Position numbers and translations under genes: made by a program | Shown: positions 44,835 through 52,959 of the stretch, piece after piece | Position numbering within the stretch: the stretch's first letter is position 1 | Layout: each line of letters starts with the position of its first letter | Source: an uncultured bacterium | Lineage (GTDB): Bacteria; Cyanobacteriota; Vampirovibrionia; Gastranaerophilales; Gastranaerophilaceae | DNA length: 64,000 bases | NCBI GenBank assembly: GCA_900553895.1 | Contig: USFB01000003.1 | Location: 43,375 to 107,374, forward strand | Direction of reading: 5' to 3' | The notes under the pieces: model-generated | Told to the model about the DNA's origin: nothing | Databases searched by the model: none | Seen by the model: the letters and a program-made list of their open reading frames with translations, nothing else

Positions 44835-44876
44835 AAAAAAAGACCAATTCTCACCAAGTGAAAATCGGTCTTTTTA
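44835..44876 (-). terminator. Intrinsic terminator of the formate/nitrite transporter gene
   Basis: Minus strand: AAAAAGACC...GGTCTTTTTTT with an inner ATTTTCAC/GTGAGAAT arm and two mismatches, directly after the stop codon at 44884. Confidence 0.85.
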
Positions 44877-44883
44877 AACTAAA

Positions 44884-45753
44884 CTAATGTTGATGTCTGT
44901 GTTCTTCTCTTAAGTATGCTGTCCAGAATAATAGAACAACAAATACAAAAGCACCTACAATGTTACCGCAAGTAACAGGAAGTAAGTTGTGCAAGAAGAA
45001 ACCTTTCCAAGTCATTGTTGCTAATTGATCAGGAGTCATGCCTGAAGCAGCAACGATAGATGGGAAGTGTTTCATCAATAATCCATTTGGAATAAAGAAC
45101 ATGTTTGCAACACTGTGTTCATAACCTGAAGCAACGAATGTCATGATTGGGAAGAAGATTGCAAAAATCTTACCAATAACACGTTTAGAAGTTGAAGCCA
45201 TGAAGATTGCTAAACAAACTAACCAGTTACAAAGAATACCTCTAAAGAATGCTTCTCCAAAACTTAAATTAATTTTAGAGAAAGCTGTTTGCATAGCGGT
45301 AACACCTACTGCGTCGCCACCATTATGTCCCATGCCTGCACCAAATATCAAACCTGCAACAAGGATAGAACCTAAGAAGTTTGCAATATAAACGATTGTC
45401 CAGCTTCTTAATAATTTAAGAAGGCTAACTTTCTTTTCTAAAACTGCGAAAGTCATCATTACGTTACCTGTGAACAATTCAGCACCTGTCAATGCAACAA
45501 TCATCAAACCTGTAGCGAATGTCATAGCTCCGATAAGTTTTGTGAAGCCCCAACCCATCATTGAGTCGCCAGTCATAACTGTTAATGATACTTGAGCACC
45601 AAATGCGATAAATGCACCTGCTGCAATTGCTAATGTAAACATTTTAGTTTTACTAAAACCAGCTTTTCCTGTCATAACGCTGTCACTAAGCTCGTGAACA
45701 GTGGCACTAGGAGTTAAGCTGTCTTGTGTGGAAATTACTTTTTCTTCTTCCAT
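44884..45753 (-). CDS. Formate/nitrite transporter (FocA/NirC) family
   Basis: 289 residues with six membrane helices. Signatures: FTLAIAAGAFIAFGAQVSL, GAELFTGNVMMTFAVLEKK, RGILCNWLVCLAIFMAS, FASGYEHSVANMFFIPNGL with the central His, and ending in VTCGNIVGAFVFVVLLFW. This pentameric channel moves formate, nitrite or hydrosulfide. The first 40 residues are polar and longer than in FocA. Ribosome site AAAAGGAAAAA. A fermentative lifestyle would use it for formate export. A long leader of about 150 nt with a small hairpin at 45802-45818 precedes it. Confidence 0.93.
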   Translation of the reverse strand: MEEEKVISTQDSLTPSATVHELSDSVMTGKAGFSKTKMFTLAIAAGAFIAFGAQVSLTVMTGDSMMGWGFTKLIGAMTFATGLMIVALTGAELFTGNVMMTFAVLEKKVSLLKLLRSWTIVYIANFLGSILVAGLIFGAGMGHNGGDAVGVTAMQTAFSKINLSFGEAFFRGILCNWLVCLAIFMASTSKRVIGKIFAIFFPIMTFVASGYEHSVANMFFIPNGLLMKHFPSIVAASGMTPDQLATMTWKGFFLHNLLPVTCGNIVGAFVFVVLLFWTAYLREEHRHQH

Positions 45754-45801
45754 TTTTCCTTTTCTCCTATTTTTCTCTCTTTTTAGAACACCAAATTTTC
45801 A

Positions 45802-45818
45802 TAAATTTCCCTCGGAAA
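45802..45818 (-). other. Small hairpin in the leader of the formate/nitrite transporter gene
   Basis: AATTTCC, CTC, GGAAATT, a 7-bp stem with a 3-nt loop, about 50 nt before the start codon. Confidence 0.4.
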
Positions 45819-45911
45819 TTACGTCGGCTAAATGTGTTTGACTATCTATATCCTAAAATTTTAATGTTCTTAAAAACTCTGCTTAAATCAATTTAGTTTA
45901 AGTCCTTATTG

Positions 45912-45939
45912 ATAATAGCACTTGAAAAAATGATTGCAA
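45912..45939 (-). promoter_or_regulatory. Possible promoter of the formate/nitrite transporter gene
   Basis: Minus strand TTGCAA (45939-45934), 16 nt, TATTAT (45917-45912). It would give a leader of about 150 nt. Confidence 0.45.
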
Positions 45940-45962
45940 GATTTTTTTTGCAAATATAATTC

Positions 45963-46997
45963 CTATAAATTTTTCACCAAGAATTCAGTAAAATCCTCTA
46001 CTTTATATTGATTAAAGGCAAACAAATTCAGAGCAGCCTCGCAGCCTAAACAAGAAGTTAAAACGATTTTTGTTCCACTGTTTTTGATATTGTCATGTTT
46101 TTTCTTAAATAATTTTGATAAAATTTTGTATTCATTCAATTTTATAATTCCGTTCAAACCGCAACAAGAATCAAATTCATTCATCTTTACATATTCAAGA
46201 TTTTTAGTATTATTTAAAATCCATTCAATATCTTGAAAATTATCTATATTGCAAGGTTTGTGAAAAGTCACTTTCTTTTTGTTTTTTAGTTTTAATTCTA
46301 AATTATATTCTCTAATGTACTCGAAGATATTCTTCACATCTATTTCGTCAGAAAATTTCTTTATCGTTTTTTCACAACTTGCGCAAGTTGTTACGATATC
46401 CGTAATTCCGTATTTATTAATAATATTTAAGAAATCTTTTTTAGCCTTCTCAAAATTATCAATATCACCTCTTACTATAAATGGAATTCCGCAACAATTA
46501 AAATTAGGCGTTATAACTTCTATGTTGCAATTATTCATAAGTTTCACAACAGCATTGTTGCCTTTTATATTTCCACTACAACCACCAAAATAAAGAACTT
46601 TTTTGTCAAACTTTTTCGATTTAATATTTTTTGCAAAAAATCCAAGAACTTTAACACCCAACCCAAAAAGAATATTCTTTTGTATAAAAGATATGAGTTT
46701 TTCTGACGGATGAAGCTTGAAAAATTCAGCTTTAGCAGAGGTTATAATATCAACGACATCAATACCGCTCGGGCAAAATTTAGAACAAGCACCGCATTTT
46801 AAGCATAAATCCAAATAACGATTGAGTTTAGCGGACATTTTTAAGTCACCCTTTATTAATCCGCGAAGCATAATAAACTGCCCGCGAGAAACAGTACAGT
46901 CGTTGCCCGTAATTTTATATATAGGACAAACAGCTTGGCAAAGTCCGCACTTTGAACAAGAATGAATGTTCTCTTTATACTCCGCTAAATTCTTCAT
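45963..46997 (-). CDS. GlcF-like iron-sulfur subunit with CCG domains, 344 aa
   Basis: Two 4Fe-4S motifs at the N-terminus: CSKCGLCQAVCPIYKITG and CLKCGACSKFCPSGID. Two CCG domains follow: FGGCSGN...FNCCGIPF and TCASCEKTI, then HKPCN...DSCCGLNG and TSCLGCEAAL. This is the layout of glycolate oxidase subunit GlcF, LldE-like and heterodisulfide-reductase-related proteins. The partner flavoprotein (GlcD-like) is not in the window. Identity of the electron donor is therefore open; a D-lactate or glycolate dehydrogenase is likely. Confidence 0.9.
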   Translation of the reverse strand: MKNLAEYKENIHSCSKCGLCQAVCPIYKITGNDCTVSRGQFIMLRGLIKGDLKMSAKLNRYLDLCLKCGACSKFCPSGIDVVDIITSAKAEFFKLHPSEKLISFIQKNILFGLGVKVLGFFAKNIKSKKFDKKVLYFGGCSGNIKGNNAVVKLMNNCNIEVITPNFNCCGIPFIVRGDIDNFEKAKKDFLNIINKYGITDIVTTCASCEKTIKKFSDEIDVKNIFEYIREYNLELKLKNKKKVTFHKPCNIDNFQDIEWILNNTKNLEYVKMNEFDSCCGLNGIIKLNEYKILSKLFKKKHDNIKNSGTKIVLTSCLGCEAALNLFAFNQYKVEDFTEFLVKNL

Positions 46998-47068
46998 ATT
47001 AATATATTAGCACGGTTTAGTAAATTTAGAGTTGTTTTGTTAGATGGGCTTTTGATATTTTGATACCC

Positions 47069-47206
47069 CCCACCCTAACTCTCCCCCTATAAAGGGAAGG
47101 AATGAACTTGCGCTTAGTGAGCGACATTAGCACGTTCCCTCTCCACGGGACTCTGCCTAAAAAAGTTGACTTAATGTCAAGTTTTTGAGAGGTCAGTTAG
47201 GGTGGG
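47069..47206. mobile_element. MITE-like element with 12-bp terminal inverted repeats
   Basis: CCCACCCTAACT (47069-47080) and AGTTAGGGTGGG (47195-47206) bound about 138 bp without a coding frame. Next to the left end is CTCCCCCTATAAAGGGA, and an inner hairpin is TTGACTTAATGTCAA. The left 35 bases recur, reverse-complemented, at 54989-55024 inside a coding gene. No transposase is present, so it would be moved in trans. Confidence 0.65.
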
Positions 47207-47240
47207 AGCGTATTTACTTATTTGTTTAAAAAAAACATAA

Positions 47241-47272
47241 AAAAAAAGAACTCGCAAAATGCGAGTTCTTTA
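47241..47272 (-). terminator. Intrinsic terminator of the transglycosylase gene
   Basis: Minus strand AAAGAACTCGCA, TTT, TGCGAGTTCTTT followed by a run of Ts, 17 nt after the stop at 47289. Confidence 0.9.
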
Positions 47273-47288
47273 AACATTAATTTTATTC

Positions 47289-47912
47289 CTACAAAATTTC
47301 CATTACCGGTTCAGAATGTTTTACCTCTGGAATTTCTCTCAAATTTGGAAGTTCAACAGCTTTTGGAGCATGTTTTACTTCGCCAGAAGCCTTTGCTACT
47401 TTTGGAGTAACAGGTGTATGCGCCCGTTTAACTTTTGCAATTGCAGGGTCCGGATTTAATTTTTGTTGATGGTAATCAGCCATAATCTGATTTACAAATC
47501 TTCTGGTTTCTCCGTAAGGGGGAATTGATCCGCCGAATTTTTTAACGTTGCCTGGGCCTGCATTATAAGCAGCCAAAGCTAATTCTGTTGAGCCAAACAT
47601 CTTGTACATCATCTTGTAATAAGTCAAACCTGCCTTGATGTTTTCGCTTAAGTAATAAGGGTTAAATCCCATTCTTTGGGCTGTTGACGGGAGCAGTTGG
47701 AACACGCCTACTGCGCCATAGGGGCTTTTTAATTCGTGTCTAAAGCCGGATTCTTTTTTGGCGATACTTAAAGCTAACGCTGGGTCAACATTCATTTCGA
47801 TTGAATGTTTTACAATGGTTTCTTTAATTACGTCTTGAGTTGGAGCAGCTTGCACCCTAACGCATAGCAAACTAAGCAATGCCATAGTTGTTAAGACTGT
47901 CTTTCTAATCAT
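47289..47912 (-). CDS. SLT-domain lytic transglycosylase, 207 aa
   Basis: MIRKTVLTTMALLSLLCVRVQA is a signal peptide with AQA-like cleavage. The SLT fold follows: HSIEMNVDPALALSIAKKESGF with the catalytic Glu in KKESGF, SPYGAVGVFQLLPSTAQRMG, and ELALAAYNAGPGNVKKFG. The C-terminal 60 residues are basic and Pro/Val-rich, a likely wall- or partner-binding tail. It cleaves peptidoglycan in the periplasm. The 330 bases upstream form an unusually long leader with internal pairing and an operator-like repeat, so the gene may be RNA-regulated. Confidence 0.93.
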   Translation of the reverse strand: MIRKTVLTTMALLSLLCVRVQAAPTQDVIKETIVKHSIEMNVDPALALSIAKKESGFRHELKSPYGAVGVFQLLPSTAQRMGFNPYYLSENIKAGLTYYKMMYKMFGSTELALAAYNAGPGNVKKFGGSIPPYGETRRFVNQIMADYHQQKLNPDPAIAKVKRAHTPVTPKVAKASGEVKHAPKAVELPNLREIPEVKHSEPVMEIL

Positions 47913-47959
47913 TGAAATCCTCTTATTATATTAGTAAATTGGATTCTGTATTGCTACTA

Positions 47960-48139
47960 TAAAAAATCCTCCCTACGGTTTCACTTTGTTCTCGTTTGGT
48001 TCCTAACATAGCGTCTTTCCTAAATTTTTTACCCTCCATTTGTGATAAATGTTGGTGCAATCACTAAGTTTCATGCCATAAAAAACTTGTTAGGCGACTA
48101 TCTGATGCTATTTCCCGCACTCCGGCTTGGATAAATAAC
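47960..48139 (-). ncRNA. Candidate structured leader RNA upstream of the transglycosylase gene
   Basis: This stretch has no coding frame and is richer in GC than most intergenic DNA here. On the minus strand CCTAACA (48094-48088) pairs with TGTTAGG (48008-48002) as a 7-bp long-range helix. Within it AAGTTT/AAACTT and GTGAT/ATCAC can form local hairpins. Near the 3' end are GAAACCGTAGGGAGG and then the gene's own AGAGGAT. The layout suggests a riboswitch-like or protein-bound leader. No known class could be matched by eye; the c-di-AMP (ydaO) motifs were looked for and not found. Confidence 0.4.
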
Positions 48140-48165
48140 TATACAGAATGTATGTCATCTGTATA
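48140..48165. promoter_or_regulatory. Operator-like inverted repeat TATACAGA-N10-TCTGTATA
   Basis: Two perfect 8-bp half-sites, 48140-48147 and 48158-48165, located at the upstream end of the transglycosylase leader. A dimeric repressor or activator site is possible. Confidence 0.4.
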
Positions 48166-48243
48166 CTAACGCAAACAAACAAAAATTTCAACCCTTTTGT
48201 TGTAATTTATACACTTAATACAACGAATATACGTTTTTATCTT

Positions 48244-48573
48244 TTATATTATGCAGAATCTTCTATTTAAAAGTTGGTGTTTTTCTGATTTAAAATCAAT
48301 TTCACTGACAAAAAGTTCCACTTTTTTATCTATATTCATGATATTAAACAGAACAAAAACATCTGACGCAATATTAAATAACCCAACATTACCAATTTTT
48401 GTAAGCATATCAATAAAATCGACGCCACATTCATTAACATAGCTCATATCAATCCCTATTTTCAGGCTTCTATTTACCCAAATTTCTTCAAAAATTTTTT
48501 GCACATCAACTTCGCTCAATTTTTGCGAAAACGGGGTAATTATACAAAATTTATCAGAGGTTTTGATTTCCAT
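48244..48573 (-). CDS. STAS-domain-like protein, 109 aa
   Basis: The fold IGIDMSYVNECGVDFIDMLTKIGN and ASDVFVLFNIMNIDKKVELF follows the STAS/anti-sigma-antagonist pattern of strand, helix and the L-x-L-x-x-hydrophobic end. The usual D-S-x-G phosphorylation turn is NECGVDF here, so the phosphorylatable Ser is replaced by Glu or Cys. It may be a non-phosphorylated partner-binding variant. It is divergent from the GltD-like gene and on the same strand as, but about 330 bases upstream of, the transglycosylase gene. Confidence 0.6.
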   Translation of the reverse strand: MEIKTSDKFCIITPFSQKLSEVDVQKIFEEIWVNRSLKIGIDMSYVNECGVDFIDMLTKIGNVGLFNIASDVFVLFNIMNIDKKVELFVSEIDFKSEKHQLLNRRFCII

Positions 48574-48739
48574 AATATTATTATAAATTTTGTTTTAAAA
48601 AATAAGAATTATCCAAAATTATAAAAAAACTACAACAAAAGTTATAATTTTGTATTACAAAAAAATTATTAAAAACATTACGCCATTTTTTTGCTATAAT
48701 TTAATCATTGGTTTATTGTGCAAAAAGGAGAGTTTTAAT

Positions 48740-50110
48740 ATGGATAGACAAAGACCACACGAACAGGATAAAGTTGAACGCAGAAGTAATTTTCTTCCTG
48801 TAGAAGAAAATTTAACGGAAGAACAAGTAAAAGCAGAAGCTTCGAGATGTTTAAACTGTAAAAATCCAAGATGTGTAAAAGGGTGTCCCGTTAATATCCA
48901 TATTCCGGATTTTATTAAGGCTGTTAAAGAAGATAGACTTGAAGAAGCAGGTGAAATCATCAGACGAACAAGCATGCTTCCATCTGTTTGTGGTAGAGTT
49001 TGTCCTCAAGAAAGACAATGCGAAGGTAGCTGCGTTTTAGGTATAAAAGGTGATGCAGTAGCTATCGGTGCATTAGAAAGATATGTTGGCGATAATACAT
49101 CCGCAAAAATTTCTGAAATCATTCCATCAGGTAAAAAAGTTGCAATTATAGGTTCAGGCTGCGCAGGCATGACGGCAGCGTGTGATTTAAGAAAAGCAGG
49201 ACATGATGTAACTATCTTCGAAGCTTTACACAAATTCGGCGGCGTTTTAAGATATGGTATTCCGCCTTTCAGACTACCAAGAACAGTTCTTGACAGAGAA
49301 ATCGAATCACTTAAAAACATGGGCGTTAAATTTGTAAATGATGTGGTTGTAGGTAAATCAATTACTTTAAAACAACTTCAAGAAGACGGATTTGATGCAA
49401 TATTTATTTGTTCCGGTGCCGGACTTCCTAAAATGATGCATATTAAAGGTGAAAACTTAAATGGCGTATTTTCAGCCAACGAATTTTTAACTCGTGTAAA
49501 TTTGATGCACGCAAACGAAGAAAATTCTGCGACTCCTTTGAGAGTCGGTAAATCCGTTGCCGTAATCGGTGGTGGTAACGTTGCAATGGACGCGGCGAGA
49601 ACAGCTGTCAGAGTCGGATTTGAAAAAGTTTATATTGTTTACAGAAGAACTGAAACCGAACTTCCTGCACGTTTGGAAGAAATCAGACACGCAAAAGAAG
49701 AAGGCGTTATTTTCCAATTCTTACATGCTCCAGCAGAAATTCTTGAGAAAGATGGTTATGTTGCAGGCATGAGATTTGAAATAATGGAGCTAGGAGAACC
49801 TGACGAATCAGGCAGACGCAAGCCTATTGGAACAGGAAGATTTATAGATTTAGATGTAGATACTGTTATTGTAGCTCTTGGAACTGGTCCAAATCCTATT
49901 ATTCAAAAATCTGCTCACATGGATGGTTTAGACTTTGCACTTGATAAAAAAGGTTATTTCACAGTTGATGCCGAAACAAGGAAAACTTCAATTCCTGCAA
50001 TCTTTGCAGGTGGTGACGTTGCACCTGTTGGTGAATCTAACGCAATCAATGCAATGGGCGCAGGAAAGAAAGCTGCCAAAGCGATAAATGAATATCTTTC
50101 TAACAAATAA
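48740..50110 (+). CDS. NADPH-dependent glutamate synthase small-subunit family (GltD/NfnB/SudA-like)
   Basis: ATG at 48740 follows AAAAAGGAG; 30 upstream in-frame codons are rejected. 456 residues: an N-terminal 4Fe-4S region CLNCKNPRCVKGCP (C37, C40, C45, C49) and CGRVCPQERQCEGSC, an FAD site AIIGSGCAGMTAACDLRKAG, FGGVLRYGIPPFRLP, and an NADPH site AVIGGGNVAMDAARTAVRVG. The C-terminal GGDVAPVGESNAINAMGAGKKAA is typical. Single-gene copies of this length (gltA type) may act alone, with NfnA or with a ferredoxin partner; no large glutamate synthase subunit is adjacent. Confidence 0.92.
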   Translation: MDRQRPHEQDKVERRSNFLPVEENLTEEQVKAEASRCLNCKNPRCVKGCPVNIHIPDFIKAVKEDRLEEAGEIIRRTSMLPSVCGRVCPQERQCEGSCVLGIKGDAVAIGALERYVGDNTSAKISEIIPSGKKVAIIGSGCAGMTAACDLRKAGHDVTIFEALHKFGGVLRYGIPPFRLPRTVLDREIESLKNMGVKFVNDVVVGKSITLKQLQEDGFDAIFICSGAGLPKMMHIKGENLNGVFSANEFLTRVNLMHANEENSATPLRVGKSVAVIGGGNVAMDAARTAVRVGFEKVYIVYRRTETELPARLEEIRHAKEEGVIFQFLHAPAEILEKDGYVAGMRFEIMELGEPDESGRRKPIGTGRFIDLDVDTVIVALGTGPNPIIQKSAHMDGLDFALDKKGYFTVDAETRKTSIPAIFAGGDVAPVGESNAINAMGAGKKAAKAINEYLSNK

Positions 50111-50164
50111 TTTACAAGATTATCATTTTATGATATAGTTTTGATGTTATATAGTGCTAATATA

Positions 50165-50182
50165 GTGATTATATATAATCAC
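50165..50182. promoter_or_regulatory. 18-bp perfect palindrome upstream of pilT
   Basis: GTGATTATATATAATCAC, 21 nt before the pilT start codon. It resembles a dimer binding site but does not match CRP, FNR or NtcA spacing. It could also be a hairpin in the leader. Confidence 0.4.
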
Positions 50183-50202
50183 AAGTTTAAGAGGGCTTTT
50201 TA

Positions 50203-51273
50203 ATGCTTATAGAAAAATATTTGGAAGTTGTAGTTAAGCAAAGAGGATCAGACTTGCACATCTCTGCCGGACTTCCACCGGTTGTGCGTATTGACGGTAA
50301 CCTTCAAAGAATGGATGTACCGGCTTTAAAACCGGAAGAAGTTGAACTTCTTTTATTTCCAATGCTAAACAAGGAACAAAGACGTAAACTTGAACAAGAC
50401 TGGGAATTGGACTTCTCATACGGCATCCAAGGTTTAAGCCGTTTTAGGGTAAATATTTATAAAGATAGAGGGAATTATGCGGCTGCATTCCGTGTAATTG
50501 CGTCAAAAGTTCCTTCATTTAAAGAATTAGGTTTATCCGATACAGTTAGAAAAATTGCAGAAAAACCGCGTGGATTGGTTCTTGTAACAGGTCCTACCGG
50601 TTCAGGTAAATCAACAACCCTGGCTGCAATGATTAATTATATTAACGAAACTCGTTCAGAACATATTCTGACAATTGAAGACCCTATCGAATTTATTCAC
50701 CCGTCAAAACGTTCGGTTATTCACCAAAGAGAATTGGGTCAAGATACCAGAAGCTTCGCTAATGCGCTTAAATCAGCACTTCGTGAAGACCCTGATATCA
50801 TCCTCGTAGGTGAGATGCGTGACTTAGATACGATTCGATTAGCGTTGACAGCTGCTGAAACAGGTCACTTGGTATTCGGTACTTTACACACCTCATCAGC
50901 TTCTCAAACAATTGACCGTATCATCGACGTATTTCCAGAAGGTCAGCAACAACAAGTTCGAGTACAGCTTTCAAACTCACTTGTTGCGGTATTTTCACAA
51001 ACTTTATTGCCACTTCTTCAACCTGATGGCACTAAAAATGGTCGTGTTATGGCACAAGAAGTTATGTTAGTAATTCCTGCAATTGCTAACTTAATTAGAG
51101 AAGCAAAAGCAGCTCAAATTTATTCAACAATGCAAACAAACTCCGGTTTTGGCATGCAAACTCTTGAAATGTCACTTCGTGACTTGTATATGAGAAAGAA
51201 AATCACTTTAGAAGATGCTCTTGCTCGTTCCAGCCGTCCTGAAGAATTCAAGAGAGGATTGCAAAACTCTTAA
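50203..51273 (+). CDS. pilT: Type IV pilus retraction ATPase PilT
   Basis: 356 residues. DLHISAGLPPVVRIDGNLQ is the PilT N-terminal domain. Walker A is GPTGSGKST (130-138), followed by TIEDPIEFIHPSKRSVIHQRELG (Asp box), Walker B DIILVGEMRDLDTI and the His box FGTLHTSSA. The C-terminal AIANLIREAKAAQIYSTMQT contains the AIRNLIRE-type motif in variant form. It drives pilus retraction and twitching or DNA uptake. Ribosome site AAGAGGG. A hairpin terminator follows, so it may be a single-gene unit. Confidence 0.96.
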   Translation: MLIEKYLEVVVKQRGSDLHISAGLPPVVRIDGNLQRMDVPALKPEEVELLLFPMLNKEQRRKLEQDWELDFSYGIQGLSRFRVNIYKDRGNYAAAFRVIASKVPSFKELGLSDTVRKIAEKPRGLVLVTGPTGSGKSTTLAAMINYINETRSEHILTIEDPIEFIHPSKRSVIHQRELGQDTRSFANALKSALREDPDIILVGEMRDLDTIRLALTAAETGHLVFGTLHTSSASQTIDRIIDVFPEGQQQQVRVQLSNSLVAVFSQTLLPLLQPDGTKNGRVMAQEVMLVIPAIANLIREAKAAQIYSTMQTNSGFGMQTLEMSLRDLYMRKKITLEDALARSSRPEEFKRGLQNS

Positions 51274-51290
51274 AAAATCTTTTATATTTC

Positions 51291-51322
51291 AAAGGCGACC
51301 GATTTTAAAATCGGTCGCCTTT
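51291..51322 (+). terminator. Intrinsic terminator of pilT
   Basis: AAAGGCGACCGATTTT and AAAATCGGTCGCCTTT form a perfect 16-bp inverted repeat 18 nt after the stop codon. It has a short T run only, and its right arm merges into the promoter of the next gene. Confidence 0.75.
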
Positions 51323-51341
51323 GTGTTAGAATAGTAACATT

Positions 51342-52955
51342 ATGATTACGACAGAAAATTTAACCGTGCGTTTTGGCACAGAACCATTATTTGAAAATGT
51401 TAATATAAAATTTGCAGAAGGCAATTGTTACGGTCTTATAGGCGCAAACGGTGCAGGAAAAAGTACATTCTTAAAAGTGCTTTCAGGTGATTTAGAGCCT
51501 ACAAGCGGAGAAGTCCATGTTAAAAAAGGGCAACGTATTGCGGTATTAAAACAAAACCATTTTGAGTTTGATGAATTTACTGCAATTGACACTGTAATTA
51601 TGGGACATAAGCATCTTTATGACGTTATGAAAGAAAAAGATGCTCTCTATATGAAGCCTGATTTCAACGACGAGGATGGAATCAGAGTTGCACATTTAGA
51701 AACAGAATTTGCAGAAATGGACGGCTGGCAAGCTGAATCCAATGCATCATCTTTATTAAATGATTTAGGAATTCCACAAGAATTACATTATTCTTTGATG
51801 AAAGATCTTTCAGGCAGTGAAAAAGTGCGTGTATTATTGGCACAAGCTCTTTTTGGCACTCCTGATATTCTGCTTTTGGACGAGCCTACAAACCACTTGG
51901 ATTTGGCGACAATTACTTGGTTAGAAGATTTTTTGATTGATTTTCCAAACACAGTAATTGTTGTTTCGCACGATAGAAAGTTTTTGGATAGAATTTGCAC
52001 GCATATTGCGGATATTGATTTCAGAAATATTCAGCTTTATACAGGGAACTATTCGTTTTGGACTCAAGCAAGCGCATTAATTATGAAACAAAAAGAAGAA
52101 CGCAACAAAAAGCTTGAAGAAAAAGCAGAAGAATTTAGAAAATTTATTGCAAGATTTAGTGCAAACGCGTCTAAAGCTAAGCAAGCAACATCAAGAAAAA
52201 ACATGCTTGAAAAATTGACTCTGGAAGACATTAAGCCTTCTACAAGAAGATATCCGAGTATAAATTTTAAATTCTCAAAAATGCCGGGGAAAGATGTTTT
52301 AACGGTTCAAGGTTTGAAAAAATCTATAAATGATGAACTTCTTATTAAGGCTTTGTCTTTTGATGTTCGACAAGGTGAAAAAATCGCATTTATTTCTAAA
52401 AATCAACTTGCTGTAACAACGCTTTTTGAAATCTTAGAAGGAAAAATTGAACCTGATGAAGGTTCTGTAACTTGGGGTGTTACTGCAACTCATTCTTATT
52501 GTCCGAAAGACAATGGTGAATTTTTTGATACGAATAAAAATCTAATTCAATGGCTTGCACAATATTCGCAAGAACAGCATGTAAGCTTTTTGAGAGGATA
52601 TTTAGGTAGAATGTTATTTTCAGGAGAAGATGCTGAAAAATCTGTAAATGTATTATCGGGTGGCGAAAAAGTTCGTTGCATGTTTGCAAAAACTATGATT
52701 GAAGAATCAAATGTTTTGATTTTTGATGAACCTACAAACCATTTGGATTTGGAAGCAATTACATCTTTAAACAACGCGCTTATTGATTATACGGGAACAA
52801 TTTTATTTACCTCACAAGACTATCAATTCATAAATACAGTTGCGGATAGAATTATTGAAATTACGCCAAACGGATATTTGAATTATCAAATGCGTTATGA
52901 AGATTATCTTGTAAATGAAGACGTGCAAAAGCGTAGAGCTTTAATGTATAAATAA
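51342..52955 (+). CDS. ABC-F family ATPase (YkpA/YbiT-like)
   Basis: 537 residues with two nucleotide-binding domains and no membrane part. NBD1: GANGAGKST (36-44), signature SGSEKVRV, LLLDEPTNHLD. NBD2: signature LSGGEKVRCMFA and VLIFDEPTNHLD, but the P-loop is ISKNQLAVTTLF, where the Lys of YkpA-type AKTT is replaced by Val. The linker RFSANASKAKQATSRKNML and GSVTWGVTATHSYCPKDNGEFF fit the YkpA/YbiT subgroup. ABC-F proteins act on ribosomes at the E site. TAGAAT lies 9 nt before the ATG, so the mRNA leader may be only a few bases. It ends 4 nt from the convergent pheA. Confidence 0.93.
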   Translation: MITTENLTVRFGTEPLFENVNIKFAEGNCYGLIGANGAGKSTFLKVLSGDLEPTSGEVHVKKGQRIAVLKQNHFEFDEFTAIDTVIMGHKHLYDVMKEKDALYMKPDFNDEDGIRVAHLETEFAEMDGWQAESNASSLLNDLGIPQELHYSLMKDLSGSEKVRVLLAQALFGTPDILLLDEPTNHLDLATITWLEDFLIDFPNTVIVVSHDRKFLDRICTHIADIDFRNIQLYTGNYSFWTQASALIMKQKEERNKKLEEKAEEFRKFIARFSANASKAKQATSRKNMLEKLTLEDIKPSTRRYPSINFKFSKMPGKDVLTVQGLKKSINDELLIKALSFDVRQGEKIAFISKNQLAVTTLFEILEGKIEPDEGSVTWGVTATHSYCPKDNGEFFDTNKNLIQWLAQYSQEQHVSFLRGYLGRMLFSGEDAEKSVNVLSGGEKVRCMFAKTMIEESNVLIFDEPTNHLDLEAITSLNNALIDYTGTILFTSQDYQFINTVADRIIEITPNGYLNYQMRYEDYLVNEDVQKRRALMYK

Positions 52956-52959
52956 ATTA

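Noticed and set aside
47960..48139. c-di-AMP (ydaO/yuaA) riboswitch before the transglycosylase gene
   Set aside because: The conserved blocks GGGGUUAAUC-like and ACCCGACAGCUAAC-like could not be found, although the gene type would fit.
48140..48165. LexA box
   Set aside because: The half-sites read ACAG...CTGT with a 10-nt gap, the opposite order from CTGT-N8-ACAG.
50165..50182. CRP, FNR or NtcA site before pilT
   Set aside because: The centre spacing differs from TGTGA-N6-TCACA, TTGAT-N4-ATCAA and GTA-N8-TAC.
50203..51273. PilB or GspE instead of PilT
   Set aside because: Length of 356 aa, the N-terminal SDLHISAG start and lack of the zinc-binding Cys tetrad fit PilT.
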